DNA of 32,755 bases from a virus. Numbering within the stretch: the stretch's first letter is position 1; each line of letters starts with the position of its first letter. Below, piece by piece: positions 23,046-28,721 of this stretch. The DNA lies in IMG/VR virus record IMGVR_UViG_3300042922_000563, positions 1-32,755 of that record; one strand, given 5' to 3'. The notes under the pieces were generated by a model that saw only the letters and a list, made by a program, of their open reading frames with translations, was not told where the DNA came from and ran no database searches. The translations under genes and the position numbers were made by a program.

Positions 23046-23090
23046 ATTTTATCACTGGATTTGTTGCATATGTGTGCATGTTTTGTGCAT
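23046..23090 (-). promoter_or_regulatory. Predicted late promoter with helical-turn-spaced activator repeats
   Basis: On the minus strand, just after the arpU stop, ATGCACA (23090-23084), ATGCACA (23079-23073) and ATGCAAC (23069-23063) follow each other at 11 and 10 bp. Then comes TGATAAAAT, an extended -10 (23054-23046). There is no good -35, as expected for a promoter that needs an activator. ArpU, encoded directly upstream, is the natural candidate. Confidence 0.55.
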
Positions 23091-23094
23091 CGGG

Positions 23095-23613
23095 TTACCA
23101 ATCGTTAATCATGTCGATACCAAACAACACTACAGATAAATCTTCAAGCGCTTCTTTGCAGTTGCGACTAATAGTAGAACGATCAACATGCAATTGCTCT
23201 GCCAATTTGTCATCATTCAACAAGGGACGCTCAATGAACTTTTTGTTAATAATTCGCCACTTGCGCTTGTCTTCTGGCTTACCTGTCGAAAGGCAAATTT
23301 CTTTATAAGCTTCTAAGCATATATCTACATGTTTCATGAGCTTCACAGATTTTGCTTTATTCTGCATCAACAAATCAAGGTTTAACCACTTATGCTCCCA
23401 AAATGTGCCTTGTACTTCTTCTACATGCTCCTCAACGGCTTCACTATGGGCTTTCAACTTGTGGTAGTTATTCATCAGCAATCTTGCATTGTGAAAAGCT
23501 CTTTTCTTGAACTGTTTTTTCTCATATTCCCTGTCTTTTTGAATTCCTTTACGAATTTTTAAAGCTAGCTCATCTAATTGTTTGTCTGATAGCTCATGCA
23601 CATTAATTTCCAA
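23095..23613 (-). CDS. arpU: ArpU-type late transcription regulator
   Basis: A 172-aa DNA-binding protein. The start is TTG, chosen because GGAGG stands 8 nt before it and the previous small gene's TGA abuts it (TGATTG). The N-terminal half is charged and helical (QLDELALKIRKGIQKDREYEKKQ is split across helices). The C-terminal helix-turn-helix at about 130-160 (LNDDKLAEQLHVDRSTISRN) resembles sigma region 4, as in the ArpU/RinA families that switch on late genes. The gene stands at the end of the early-middle genes and just before the predicted late promoter. Confidence 0.88.
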   Translation of the reverse strand: MEINVHELSDKQLDELALKIRKGIQKDREYEKKQFKKRAFHNARLLMNNYHKLKAHSEAVEEHVEEVQGTFWEHKWLNLDLLMQNKAKSVKLMKHVDICLEAYKEICLSTGKPEDKRKWRIINKKFIERPLLNDDKLAEQLHVDRSTISRNCKEALEDLSVVLFGIDMINDW

Positions 23614-23709
23614 TCACTTGCCCTCCTCATTATCTTCCTTACCATAGATCACGCTTGCGACTACTGTCGCTACGACTGCGAGAAAAATCGCTACTGCAAA
23701 GTCCATCAT
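23614..23709 (-). CDS. Small membrane protein (31 aa)
   Basis: A short gene MMDFAVAIFLAVVATVVASV followed by IYGKEDNEEGK. It is a single membrane segment with a short acidic C-terminal tail. GGAGG lies 4 nt before the first ATG, inside the end of the previous gene, and its stop abuts the TTG of arpU. Perfect tiling between two genes and a strong ribosome site support it. The function is not known; such micro-membrane proteins often accompany late regulators in these phages. Confidence 0.7.
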   Translation of the reverse strand: MMDFAVAIFLAVVATVVASVIYGKEDNEEGK

Positions 23710-23910
23710 TTATCCTCCACTTTCCATCGCATCTCTCAACAGCGAATCGTTAATAATAATCTTGTACATCATTTGCTCATGCTGCAGCTGCTGTTGTAAA
23801 TGTTCAATTTGTTCCTGTTGGTCAACTATTGTATAGGATAGCCAACTTAGACCTGCGATCGTTAACAGTATTGATACAACAGCTAGTACCGTATAATGAT
23901 TAACTTTCAT
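23710..23910 (-). CDS. Small membrane protein with coiled coil (66 aa)
   Basis: MKVNHYTVLAVVSILLTIAG opens a single membrane segment (about residues 7-28), followed by a Gln-rich coiled coil (DQQEQIEHLQQQLQHEQMMY). Its ATG overlaps the end of the YopX gene by 11 bp, and its stop overlaps the ribosome site of the 31-aa gene. The two consecutive tiny membrane proteins are probably made from one message. No family is recognised. Confidence 0.75.
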   Translation of the reverse strand: MKVNHYTVLAVVSILLTIAGLSWLSYTIVDQQEQIEHLQQQLQHEQMMYKIIINDSLLRDAMESGG

Positions 23911-24340
23911 TGGCTTGATCCAAAAGTTCTGGGTTCTCCCAAATATTGGCGGCGACAGCTACATAAGGTTTTAATCTTGCTAACAAAAGATTACCCGCAC
24001 ACCAAGTTAGGTCACCTTCATTCCATGAAATCGCATAATCACCATCAATTTCGATGCCAGCGTCCGATTTCCCTTTTTTCTGAAATGGATGATTTCTTAC
24101 TGAAACGATATCCCCACAGTAAATCTCCATGCCGTTCTTGTCTTTCAAGCCAGTGGATTGCCCAAGCGTTTCAGGCACTATTTCAATTAAATATTCATGT
24201 AGTCTTTCTGGCGGATAGGCTACTTTGTCTGTCAAAAGAATAGGAATCATGTGGACCACGTTGTAAAAGCTATTTGGAATCGGAACTCCTACAACCCACT
24301 CTCCATTGTCTTTTCTTTTACCTCTAAATTTTGGTATCAT
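23900..24340 (-). CDS. YopX family protein
   Basis: A 146-aa protein, with AGGAGG before the ATG. MIPKFRGKRKDNGEWVVG at the start and the central TGLKDKNGMEIYCGDIVSV, with a late beta strand (GDYAISWNEGDLTWCAG), are the classical YopX signatures. The core KNGxEIYxGDIV is a small beta barrel. YopX proteins are frequent among phage early/middle genes of Bacillota; the biochemical role is not established. It is followed by small membrane protein genes in the same operon. Confidence 0.92.
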   Translation of the reverse strand: MIPKFRGKRKDNGEWVVGVPIPNSFYNVVHMIPILLTDKVAYPPERLHEYLIEIVPETLGQSTGLKDKNGMEIYCGDIVSVRNHPFQKKGKSDAGIEIDGDYAISWNEGDLTWCAGNLLLARLKPYVAVAANIWENPELLDQANES

Positions 24341-24378
24341 TTTATCCCTCCTGTTTGCTATCGCTGACGATTGCGGAA

Positions 24379-24537
24379 TTAACTCTGCATCTCTCTTATA
24401 TCCAAAATGTGGATATTGCTATATCGTTTGATCAGTGCATCAATTGCATTTTCTTCTGTCTTCGCTGAGATCCACTTGATTGTAAATATCAAATTGCCGA
24501 AATCATAATAAGCAAACTCAATCGCAAAAGTTTTCAA
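24379..24537 (-). CDS. Small phage protein (52 aa), unknown
   Basis: A TTG-start gene (MKTFAIEFAYYDFGNLIFTI at its beginning, DIREMQS at its end). GAGG is 7 nt before the TTG. The frame is preserved, the product is strand-helix-strand in pattern and has an AKTEENAIDALIKRY helix. It fills the gap between the 92-aa gene and the YopX gene in the same direction. No function is recognised. Confidence 0.68.
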   Translation of the reverse strand: MKTFAIEFAYYDFGNLIFTIKWISAKTEENAIDALIKRYSNIHILDIREMQS

Positions 24538-24580
24538 GTGTGTTCCTCGCTTTCAGTTGTTTATTTCGTCGGATTACCAA

Positions 24581-24859
24581 CTAAACTACCTGAGCAAGTC
24601 CATCAAACGACCCATCTCCATTTTCCCAAACCTCAATTTGAAAAACGGCGCCATTTTCTAACTTCTGCTTCAATCTGTAATATCCATCAACAAGGTTTTC
24701 AACTTCCTCAATATCTTCTGTCGCATAAATTTTTTCATGTTCAAGATTATTTTGTTTTAGGTAATCAACGTAGTGCGATCCCCAAGATTCATCTAAAAAT
24801 TTCGTATACGCATGAGATAGAGAATTAGCTCGGAACTCTTTATTCTCGTATTTAAACAT
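24581..24859 (-). CDS. Small phage protein (92 aa), unknown
   Basis: An acidic soluble protein beginning MFKYENKEFRANSLSHAYTK, with GAGGAA before the ATG. The middle has EDIEEVENLVDGYYRLKQKL and the end is strand-like (VFQIEVWENGDGSFDGLAQV). It may be the first gene of a short middle operon that continues to arpU, since a candidate promoter lies about 110 bp upstream. I do not recognise a family. Confidence 0.75.
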   Translation of the reverse strand: MFKYENKEFRANSLSHAYTKFLDESWGSHYVDYLKQNNLEHEKIYATEDIEEVENLVDGYYRLKQKLENGAVFQIEVWENGDGSFDGLAQVV

Positions 24860-24963
24860 TTCTTATTCCTCTTTTCTTACTTAGTTATTTTGGTGGATAG
24901 CAGAATATTTTTTTTTACAACAAAAATTTTTTTATATAAGCGACGACCTTATTTAGTTCTTTA

Positions 24964-24992
24964 TTTATAACAGAAGTAAAACAAATTTGAAA
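24964..24992 (-). promoter_or_regulatory. Candidate minus-strand promoter upstream of the 92-aa gene
   Basis: TTTCAA (24992-24987), 17 bp, TATAAA (24969-24964) on the minus strand. It stands back to back with the plus-strand promoter at 25015. The -35 is weak. The rest of 24860-25014 is a low-complexity A/T stretch with no other signal seen. Confidence 0.35.
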
Positions 24993-25014
24993 TTTTCATA
25001 TCGTTTTCAAATAT

Positions 25015-25043
25015 TTTTCAATCATTGCTAACAATGATATAAT
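25015..25043 (+). promoter_or_regulatory. Promoter with palindromic operator in the spacer
   Basis: TTTTCA (25015-25020), a 17-bp spacer and TATAAT (25038-25043). The spacer is occupied by a perfect 7-bp inverted repeat, ATCATTG-CTAA-CAATGAT (25021-25038). A dimeric repressor bound there would block RNA polymerase. The 77-aa gene follows 46 bp downstream. Confidence 0.65.
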
Positions 25044-25089
25044 TTCCCTATTTAATCGTTATATTGATAATTAAAGGAGATTACAGCCT

Positions 25090-25323
25090 ATGGGGAAAGA
25101 AAATAAAATTACAATTAGTGATTTTCTAAATTGTCAAATGTGCATAATTGAAATGTTATCTTCTATTGAAAAGAATAATGTCCAAGAACTTGAGTACGTT
25201 TATTCTAAAATTTTCCCATATGGCAAAACAAAAATCAGTGACCTTTTCTATTTAGATTCTTTCCAACATAGAATTGGTAAGCATGTTAGAATTTTTTTTT
25301 CCTTACCAGATTACTTTCGTTAG
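25090..25323 (+). CDS. Plus-strand small protein (77 aa), unknown; likely cargo gene
   Basis: One of only two convincing genes on the plus strand. It begins MGKENKITISDFLNCQMCII and is followed by a helical, moderately hydrophobic chain without a clear membrane segment. AAAGGAG stands 10 nt before the ATG, and a promoter with an operator lies just upstream, so it has its own control. The sequence is more AT-rich than its neighbours. A T9 tract (25292-25300) lies 8 codons before the stop; slippage there would change only the C-terminal tail. Phage proteins of this kind may act in lysogeny or host interaction, but no family is recognised. Confidence 0.65.
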   Translation: MGKENKITISDFLNCQMCIIEMLSSIEKNNVQELEYVYSKIFPYGKTKISDLFYLDSFQHRIGKHVRIFFSLPDYFR

Positions 25324-25396
25324 TCAACGTAATTATTAATGCATAACCAAAATTCCTTCTTTAATTCAAAGTCAAAATACCAATGTTTGTTAGTAA

Positions 25397-25432
25397 AATT
25401 AGTTGGTAATTTCTTCCAATTACTGATTAATT
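25397..25432. other. Long hairpin between convergent genes
   Basis: The plus-strand RNA pairs AATTAGTTGGTAATT with AATTACTGATTAATT over 15 bp (three G-U pairs) around TCTTCC. It overlaps the stop of the minus-strand 90-aa gene. There is no U-run on the plus side, so it may protect the 3' end of the 77-aa message rather than be a classical terminator. Confidence 0.4.
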
Positions 25433-25699
25433 GCCGCTAACGTATTTTCTGAGACTATGCAGTCCTTTACCACGGCTTTTCGTTTTACGATCAATCCAAG
25501 TACCAGTTGTTCCCCAATAATCGATCATCCCTTTTGGCGTATTGACCGCAAATTGATGATTATTTGGATAATGGTTAAACTCAAAGCCCAAAGCCTTGAT
25601 GTTTTTTGTCGCTGAACCTCCCATGCGCTTAACATGCTGCGTTCTGCGCTCTTTCAGGTAAGGCTTCACATCATTCCAGTATTCAGCCATTTCTCCCAT
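25427..25699 (-). CDS. Small basic protein (90 aa), unknown
   Basis: Begins MGEMAEYWNDVKPYLKERRT, with GGAGG 6 nt before the ATG. It is basic (SLRKYV, KTKSRGKGL near the end), with a strand-rich middle (FEFNHYPNNHQFAVNTPKGM, IDYWGTTGTWIDRK). The pattern suggests a small nucleic-acid-binding or nuclease-like fold, but no catalytic signature is clear. It follows the DnaA-box cluster and stands convergent with the plus-strand 77-aa gene. Confidence 0.75.
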   Translation of the reverse strand: MGEMAEYWNDVKPYLKERRTQHVKRMGGSATKNIKALGFEFNHYPNNHQFAVNTPKGMIDYWGTTGTWIDRKTKSRGKGLHSLRKYVSGN

Positions 25700-25718
25700 G
25701 AAGTACCTCCATTTTTAG

Positions 25719-25747
25719 TTATGCACATATCCACAAAGTTATACACA
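25719..25747 (+). other. Cluster of three DnaA-box-like sites
   Basis: TTATGCACA (25719-25727), ATATCCACA (25727-25735) and TTATACACA (25739-25747) lie on one strand within 29 bp. Two fit TTATNCACA exactly and the third differs at one base. They are upstream of the 90-aa gene, beside a perfect palindrome ACAATATATTGT. They may be a host DnaA-responsive site for phage replication or transcription. Confidence 0.5.
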
Positions 25748-25786
25748 ATATATTGTAGGAACGTATTTTCGCCCACTATATATTGA

Positions 25787-25975
25787 TCATTTTGTTCTTT
25801 TATAGCCCAATTCAATCAAAAACTCTTCCCTTTGGTTCAAAGCGTTACGATAAATCGCATGAACACCAATTTGATCCGCATAGGCTTTTCCTTCTTGACT
25901 AGTAATGAAACGATAGGTCCTTGCTGTTTCATCCACTAAAATCGCATGAAATTCGTTGTAATAAATTCTTTTCAA
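25787..25975 (-). CDS. Small phage protein (62 aa), unknown
   Basis: I choose the TTG at 25975 because GAGGTG stands 6 nt before it; the GTG three codons earlier is inside that site. The protein opens MKRIYYNEFHAILVDETARTY and carries a basic middle and a helical end (NALNQREEFLIELGYKRTK). It follows the recombinase gene by 10 bp, so the two are probably co-transcribed. The fold and function are not recognised. Confidence 0.7.
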   Translation of the reverse strand: MKRIYYNEFHAILVDETARTYRFITSQEGKAYADQIGVHAIYRNALNQREEFLIELGYKRTK

Positions 25976-25985
25976 AATATTCACC

Positions 25986-26648
25986 TCAACTTACAAACTT
26001 TTGATGGGAGATCTTCACTTCATCATCATTAATCATCGAGTAGGCCATCGTTGTCTCAATATTTTCATGACCGAGGAACCTAGAAACGAGTTCTATAGGC
26101 ATCCCGTGTCTTCTCGCAAGTGTTGCGGCTGTCCTTCTAAATCTGTGCGGGTGAACATTCAAAACACCTGCACGCTCCCCTAGACGCTTGACCAACTTTT
26201 GGGCTCCTGCAGTAGTCATCTCTTTCCCTCTCGTCTGTCCATAAAACAATGGACCAGTGATGTGAGGCACCTCTTTTAAATAATGATTCAATGCCAACTT
26301 TGCCTTGGCATTGAAGTATAAAGTTCTTTGCTTGTTGCCTTTTCCAATTACTTCAATCGAATCATTTTCTTGGTCATAGTCATTACAATTTAGAGAAACC
26401 AATTCAGAGACTCGACATCCGGTACTCAATAGCAGTTCGATGATGAGCGTTTCTTTTGCATTAGAAGCAGCACTTCGCAGCTTTTCAACTTCAAGCTCAC
26501 TGAATTCTTGTTTGCGCCTTTTGGGTACTTTTATCTTTTCCACCCTTGCGCCAGGATCTCGATCGATAAACTCTTCGATATAAAGCCAGTGAAAGAACCT
26601 AACGATGCAGCCACGTTCACTCCTAACCGAAACTCTTCCGAATTTCAT
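25986..26648 (-). CDS. Short tyrosine recombinase
   Basis: A 220-aa recombinase with an intact catalytic domain: R79 in STGCRVSELVSL, K103 in IGKGNKQR, H168-x-x-R171 in HPHRFRRTAAT, H194 in FLGHENIETT and Y203 as nucleophile. Only the last helix of the core-binding domain is present (IVRFFHWLYIEEFIDRDP, about 15-32), so it lacks roughly 70 residues compared with XerC/XerD. The first ATG has no ribosome site and overlaps the preceding 56-aa gene by 26 bp. It may be translated by coupling, or may be a frameshifted remnant of a longer gene. Possible roles are dimer resolution, plasmid-like maintenance or integration. Confidence 0.85.
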   Translation of the reverse strand: MKFGRVSVRSERGCIVRFFHWLYIEEFIDRDPGARVEKIKVPKRRKQEFSELEVEKLRSAASNAKETLIIELLLSTGCRVSELVSLNCNDYDQENDSIEVIGKGNKQRTLYFNAKAKLALNHYLKEVPHITGPLFYGQTRGKEMTTAGAQKLVKRLGERAGVLNVHPHRFRRTAATLARRHGMPIELVSRFLGHENIETTMAYSMINDDEVKISHQKFVS

Positions 26649-26793
26649 ATTCGTAGTCGATCAACTCTTTCAATGTATCTTTGGGATATAATTTCTTGCT
26701 CGACCGCTTTTGATGCTGCACACACAACCACTGAAACTTTTCTATGGTTGCATCATCCATTGCATATCTGGGTCTTTTTTTCTTCGTAGCCAA
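26623..26793 (-). CDS. Small putative DNA-binding regulator (56 aa)
   Basis: MATKKKRPRYAMDDATIEKF followed by a Cys-containing helix and KKLYPKDTLKELIDYEYE. The chain resembles a small ribbon-helix-helix type protein and, from memory, the replication-control proteins (PrgN type) of enterococcal plasmids; a profile search is required. The start is uncertain: TTG at 26793 lies 11 nt after AGGAGG, and a CTG 8 nt after it is also possible. The upstream operator array fits an autoregulated gene. The alternative is that it is the N-terminal part of the recombinase, split by a frameshift. Confidence 0.6.
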   Translation of the reverse strand: MATKKKRPRYAMDDATIEKFQWLCVQHQKRSSKKLYPKDTLKELIDYEYEIRKSFG

Positions 26794-26795
26794 CA

Positions 26796-26850
26796 GGTGG
26801 GACACCTCCTATTAAATGGTGGGACACCTCCTATTAAATGGTGGGACACC
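26796..26850 (-). repeat. Three palindromic operators at exact 22-bp spacing
   Basis: GGTG-TCC-CACC occurs at 26840-26850, 26818-26828 and 26796-26806, each start 22 bp (two helical turns) apart. The two units between are identical over 22 bp, with the ribosome site AGGAGG inside them. The first copy sits in the promoter spacer, the second near the transcript start, and the third beside the start codon. Confidence 0.8.
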
Positions 26851-26861
26851 TTGGGAGTTAA
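26833..26861 (-). promoter_or_regulatory. Promoter with operator in its spacer
   Basis: TTAACT (26861-26856), 17 bp and TTTAAT (26838-26833) on the minus strand. The spacer contains the GGTGTCCCACC operator. It overlaps the stop codon of the 101-aa gene. Confidence 0.55.
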
Positions 26862-27163
26862 TCCTTCCAGCGGTAAATTCGCCCTTGTTTATCTGGTTTT
26901 CCACTTTGGATTAAATTTTTAACAGTGACTTTGGACTTTTTGCATTTCTCACTCACGATTTTCTTATTTCCTGTAAAAATGACGTCCCCTTTGTACAGGA
27001 CCTCAACTAAACGTTTTTCAGGGTTTACACCTTCATAGAGATCTTCTCGGAGCTTTTTCCATTCCTTTTTGGCATCCGGGTCTTTTTCCAGATCGACTTT
27101 TTCCGCAAGGCGTACCATCCGCTGCAGTCGAATCTTTTTTTCACGACTTTTTTCTTTATCCAT
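26858..27163 (-). CDS. Small basic protein (101 aa), unknown
   Basis: A very basic, helix-rich start (MDKEKSREKKIRLQRMVRLA), then a middle strand (RLVEVLYKGDVIFTGNKKIV) and a C-terminal KKSKVTVKNLIQSGKPDKQG. The last 45 residues look like a small winged or helix-turn-helix DNA-binding module. GGGAGG lies 6 nt before the ATG, which stands right after the initiator stop codon. It probably assists replication, by position. No family is recognised. Confidence 0.75.
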   Translation of the reverse strand: MDKEKSREKKIRLQRMVRLAEKVDLEKDPDAKKEWKKLREDLYEGVNPEKRLVEVLYKGDVIFTGNKKIVSEKCKKSKVTVKNLIQSGKPDKQGRIYRWKD

Positions 27164-28006
27164 CTAACCGCCTCCCTTTTTGTTTAGATAGGCTTGAACC
27201 TTGGCATTTATTTCTGCTTGGCGTTCTGGGGCAATTTCAGGCTCCGGTTCAGGATTAACAAATCTTTCAGGCAATGGTTCTTCTCGAATAAAAGGTTTCT
27301 TTATTCGCTTTTGGTTACTTGTTTCTTTTTTTATCTCAAACTTGAGACTATCAAATTTTTCTCTCAGCTTTTTAGCGCTTCTGATATTGGCAAACCAAAA
27401 CTCGCTTGTAGGAAGCCAACTGATCACATACTCAATTTGTTTGATAGTACGATCATCCTTTTCCTCCATAAGACGGATAACATCTGCCCATTTTTCCAAG
27501 TTGGCTTTTTTCATTTCTTTAGGAAAATCATTGATCAAATTATCTTTAAGCTTCGAAGCAAGCGTGAAGTGTTCGGCAGAATACTTCACAGGAGAAGTTT
27601 CAACTTCTTTATTTGTATTATTAAATGTATTATTAATAGATGTATTATTATCTTGATAGATTTCTGGGTGAGGGGTCACCCATTTTTCTGGGCTACCCCC
27701 TACATTTTTCTGGGTGGGGCCGTCTAAAATTCTGATATACCTAGCTTCAATTTCCTTAGTCCCTTTTTTGTATTTGACCTCTCTGTATATGAACCCCCTA
27801 TCTTCAAGGGATTTAAGCCAGTTTTGAATGGTAGACTTACCTACTTTATACTGACTGGCAAAATAGTCATTACTTGCCCAGCAATAGCCTTTTTCATTGC
27901 ACAAGGCGGTAATTTCTCCGTACAAAAGTTTTGCGTTAGGTATTAAAGTATCGTCATATCTAACACTGGCAGGAATTACAGCAAAATAACTTCGGTGATC
28001 ACTCAC
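27164..28006 (-). CDS. Winged-helix replication initiator (replisome organiser)
   Basis: About 280 aa. The start is GTG at 28006, with GGAGG 6 nt before it, and it overlaps the nuclease stop by 8 bp. Residues 1-95 form a helix-turn-helix domain (YGEITALCNEKGYCWASNDY, then YKVGKSTIQNWLKSLEDRGF), the HTH_36 type of phage replication initiators. A linker rich in Asn/Thr (NNTSINNTFNNTNKE) follows, then a DnaD-like helical part (WLPTSEFWFANIRSAKKLRE). The C terminus is Pro/Glu-rich (FVNPEPEPEIAPERQAE). The gene holds iterons and AT-rich repeats that look like the phage origin. Confidence 0.85.
   Translation of the reverse strand: MSDHRSYFAVIPASVRYDDTLIPNAKLLYGEITALCNEKGYCWASNDYFASQYKVGKSTIQNWLKSLEDRGFIYREVKYKKGTKEIEARYIRILDGPTQKNVGGSPEKWVTPHPEIYQDNNTSINNTFNNTNKEVETSPVKYSAEHFTLASKLKDNLINDFPKEMKKANLEKWADVIRLMEEKDDRTIKQIEYVISWLPTSEFWFANIRSAKKLREKFDSLKFEIKKETSNQKRIKKPFIREEPLPERFVNPEPEPEIAPERQAEINAKVQAYLNKKGGG
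27614..27714 (-). other. Candidate replication origin inside the initiator gene
   Basis: Two exact CATTTTTCTGGG copies start at 27681 and 27703 (22 bp apart), and a partial TTTCTGGG is at 27661. Next to them TGTATTATTA recurs at 27614, 27626 and 27641 in a strongly A/T stretch. GGGTGA-CCCC-TCACCC forms an inverted repeat between the partial and full copies. The two full repeats are read in different codon frames, so the conservation is of DNA, not protein. Confidence 0.55.
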
Positions 28007-28721
28007 GATACTCCTCCTCAATAGCTTTCTTGAACAAATCTTCCGTTTCGTATTCTTCATCAAATCGCATGATCTGAGCGTTGTTCATAATTCCGATCTT
28101 AATTAATGCCTCTTGGTCTAAATAGACTGGTTTGATTTGATATTTTTGAATAAACTCTTCTTGACCTAAGTTGTGAGCGATATTATGATACTTCCAACTC
28201 AAAGCAACAAATGGAAACTTACGATGATCGACTTTGTTTCTGTGGCGATTCCCTACTGCCGTTACGTGATGAATCTGCGCTCCTGATTGACCGGTTACTG
28301 CGCATTTACGGTATTTGCAGCAGAAGTAGAAGAAACTATCGTGTTCCAGAAGGTAGTTATAGCGCCTTGGCAACTGAACCCCTTCTGCAACAACGTATTC
28401 AATTAGAAAGTCAATCCATTGTTTCATCTCTGATTTTGTTGCTGTAGCATGACTGAACTCGCAATCATAGGTATCCTGATAAATTTTTCGCATTTTCTCT
28501 TTCGCTTCATAGCGTGGAATATTTTCACTTCCAGAAATATCTTTGATCAATGAATAAGACAATGCATTTTGCTTCGAACTTCTGGGGTCATTATCTATAA
28601 ACTGGATTTCTGCGAATCCCTCTTGTCCCCTGCGGATCGTTTCAAGGTGCTCAGGATTCACATTCTCGTCAACTTCCAGTAAAAATCTGTTCCCCTGTTG
28701 CTTTAGAATTTTGGCTAGCAT
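27999..28721 (-). CDS. HNHc-type nuclease
   Basis: A 240-aa protein (one more if the GTG before the ATG is used). The signature is in the second half: CAVTGQSGAQIHHVTAVGNR with H152 and H153, then WKYHNIAHNLGQEEF with H180 and H184. This is the putative HNHc_6-type phage nuclease, distinct from homing HNH enzymes. A basic region (NRHRNKVDHRKF) lies between. It follows the DUF1351 gene with overlapping TGATG and precedes the initiator. A role in recombination or Holliday-junction/DNA processing is suggested by the neighbours; substrate unknown. Confidence 0.85.
   Translation of the reverse strand: MLAKILKQQGNRFLLEVDENVNPEHLETIRRGQEGFAEIQFIDNDPRSSKQNALSYSLIKDISGSENIPRYEAKEKMRKIYQDTYDCEFSHATATKSEMKQWIDFLIEYVVAEGVQLPRRYNYLLEHDSFFYFCCKYRKCAVTGQSGAQIHHVTAVGNRHRNKVDHRKFPFVALSWKYHNIAHNLGQEEFIQKYQIKPVYLDQEALIKIGIMNNAQIMRFDEEYETEDLFKKAIEEEYRE

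Noticed and set aside
24860-25014. Additional gene or RNA in the A/T-rich gap
   Set aside because: No open frame with a ribosome site and no stable fold seen, apart from the weak promoter listed.
25292-25300. Phase-variable T9 tract
   Set aside because: It changes only the last few residues of the 77-aa protein; A/T runs are common here, so there is no evidence of switching.
26796-26850. CRISPR array
   Set aside because: The repeats are 11-bp palindromes within 22-bp units, the intervening sequence is also identical, and no cas gene is near.
27194-27727. 177-aa plus-strand open frame
   Set aside because: Shadow of the initiator gene; Phe/Leu-rich as expected from antisense of Lys/Glu codons, no ribosome site.
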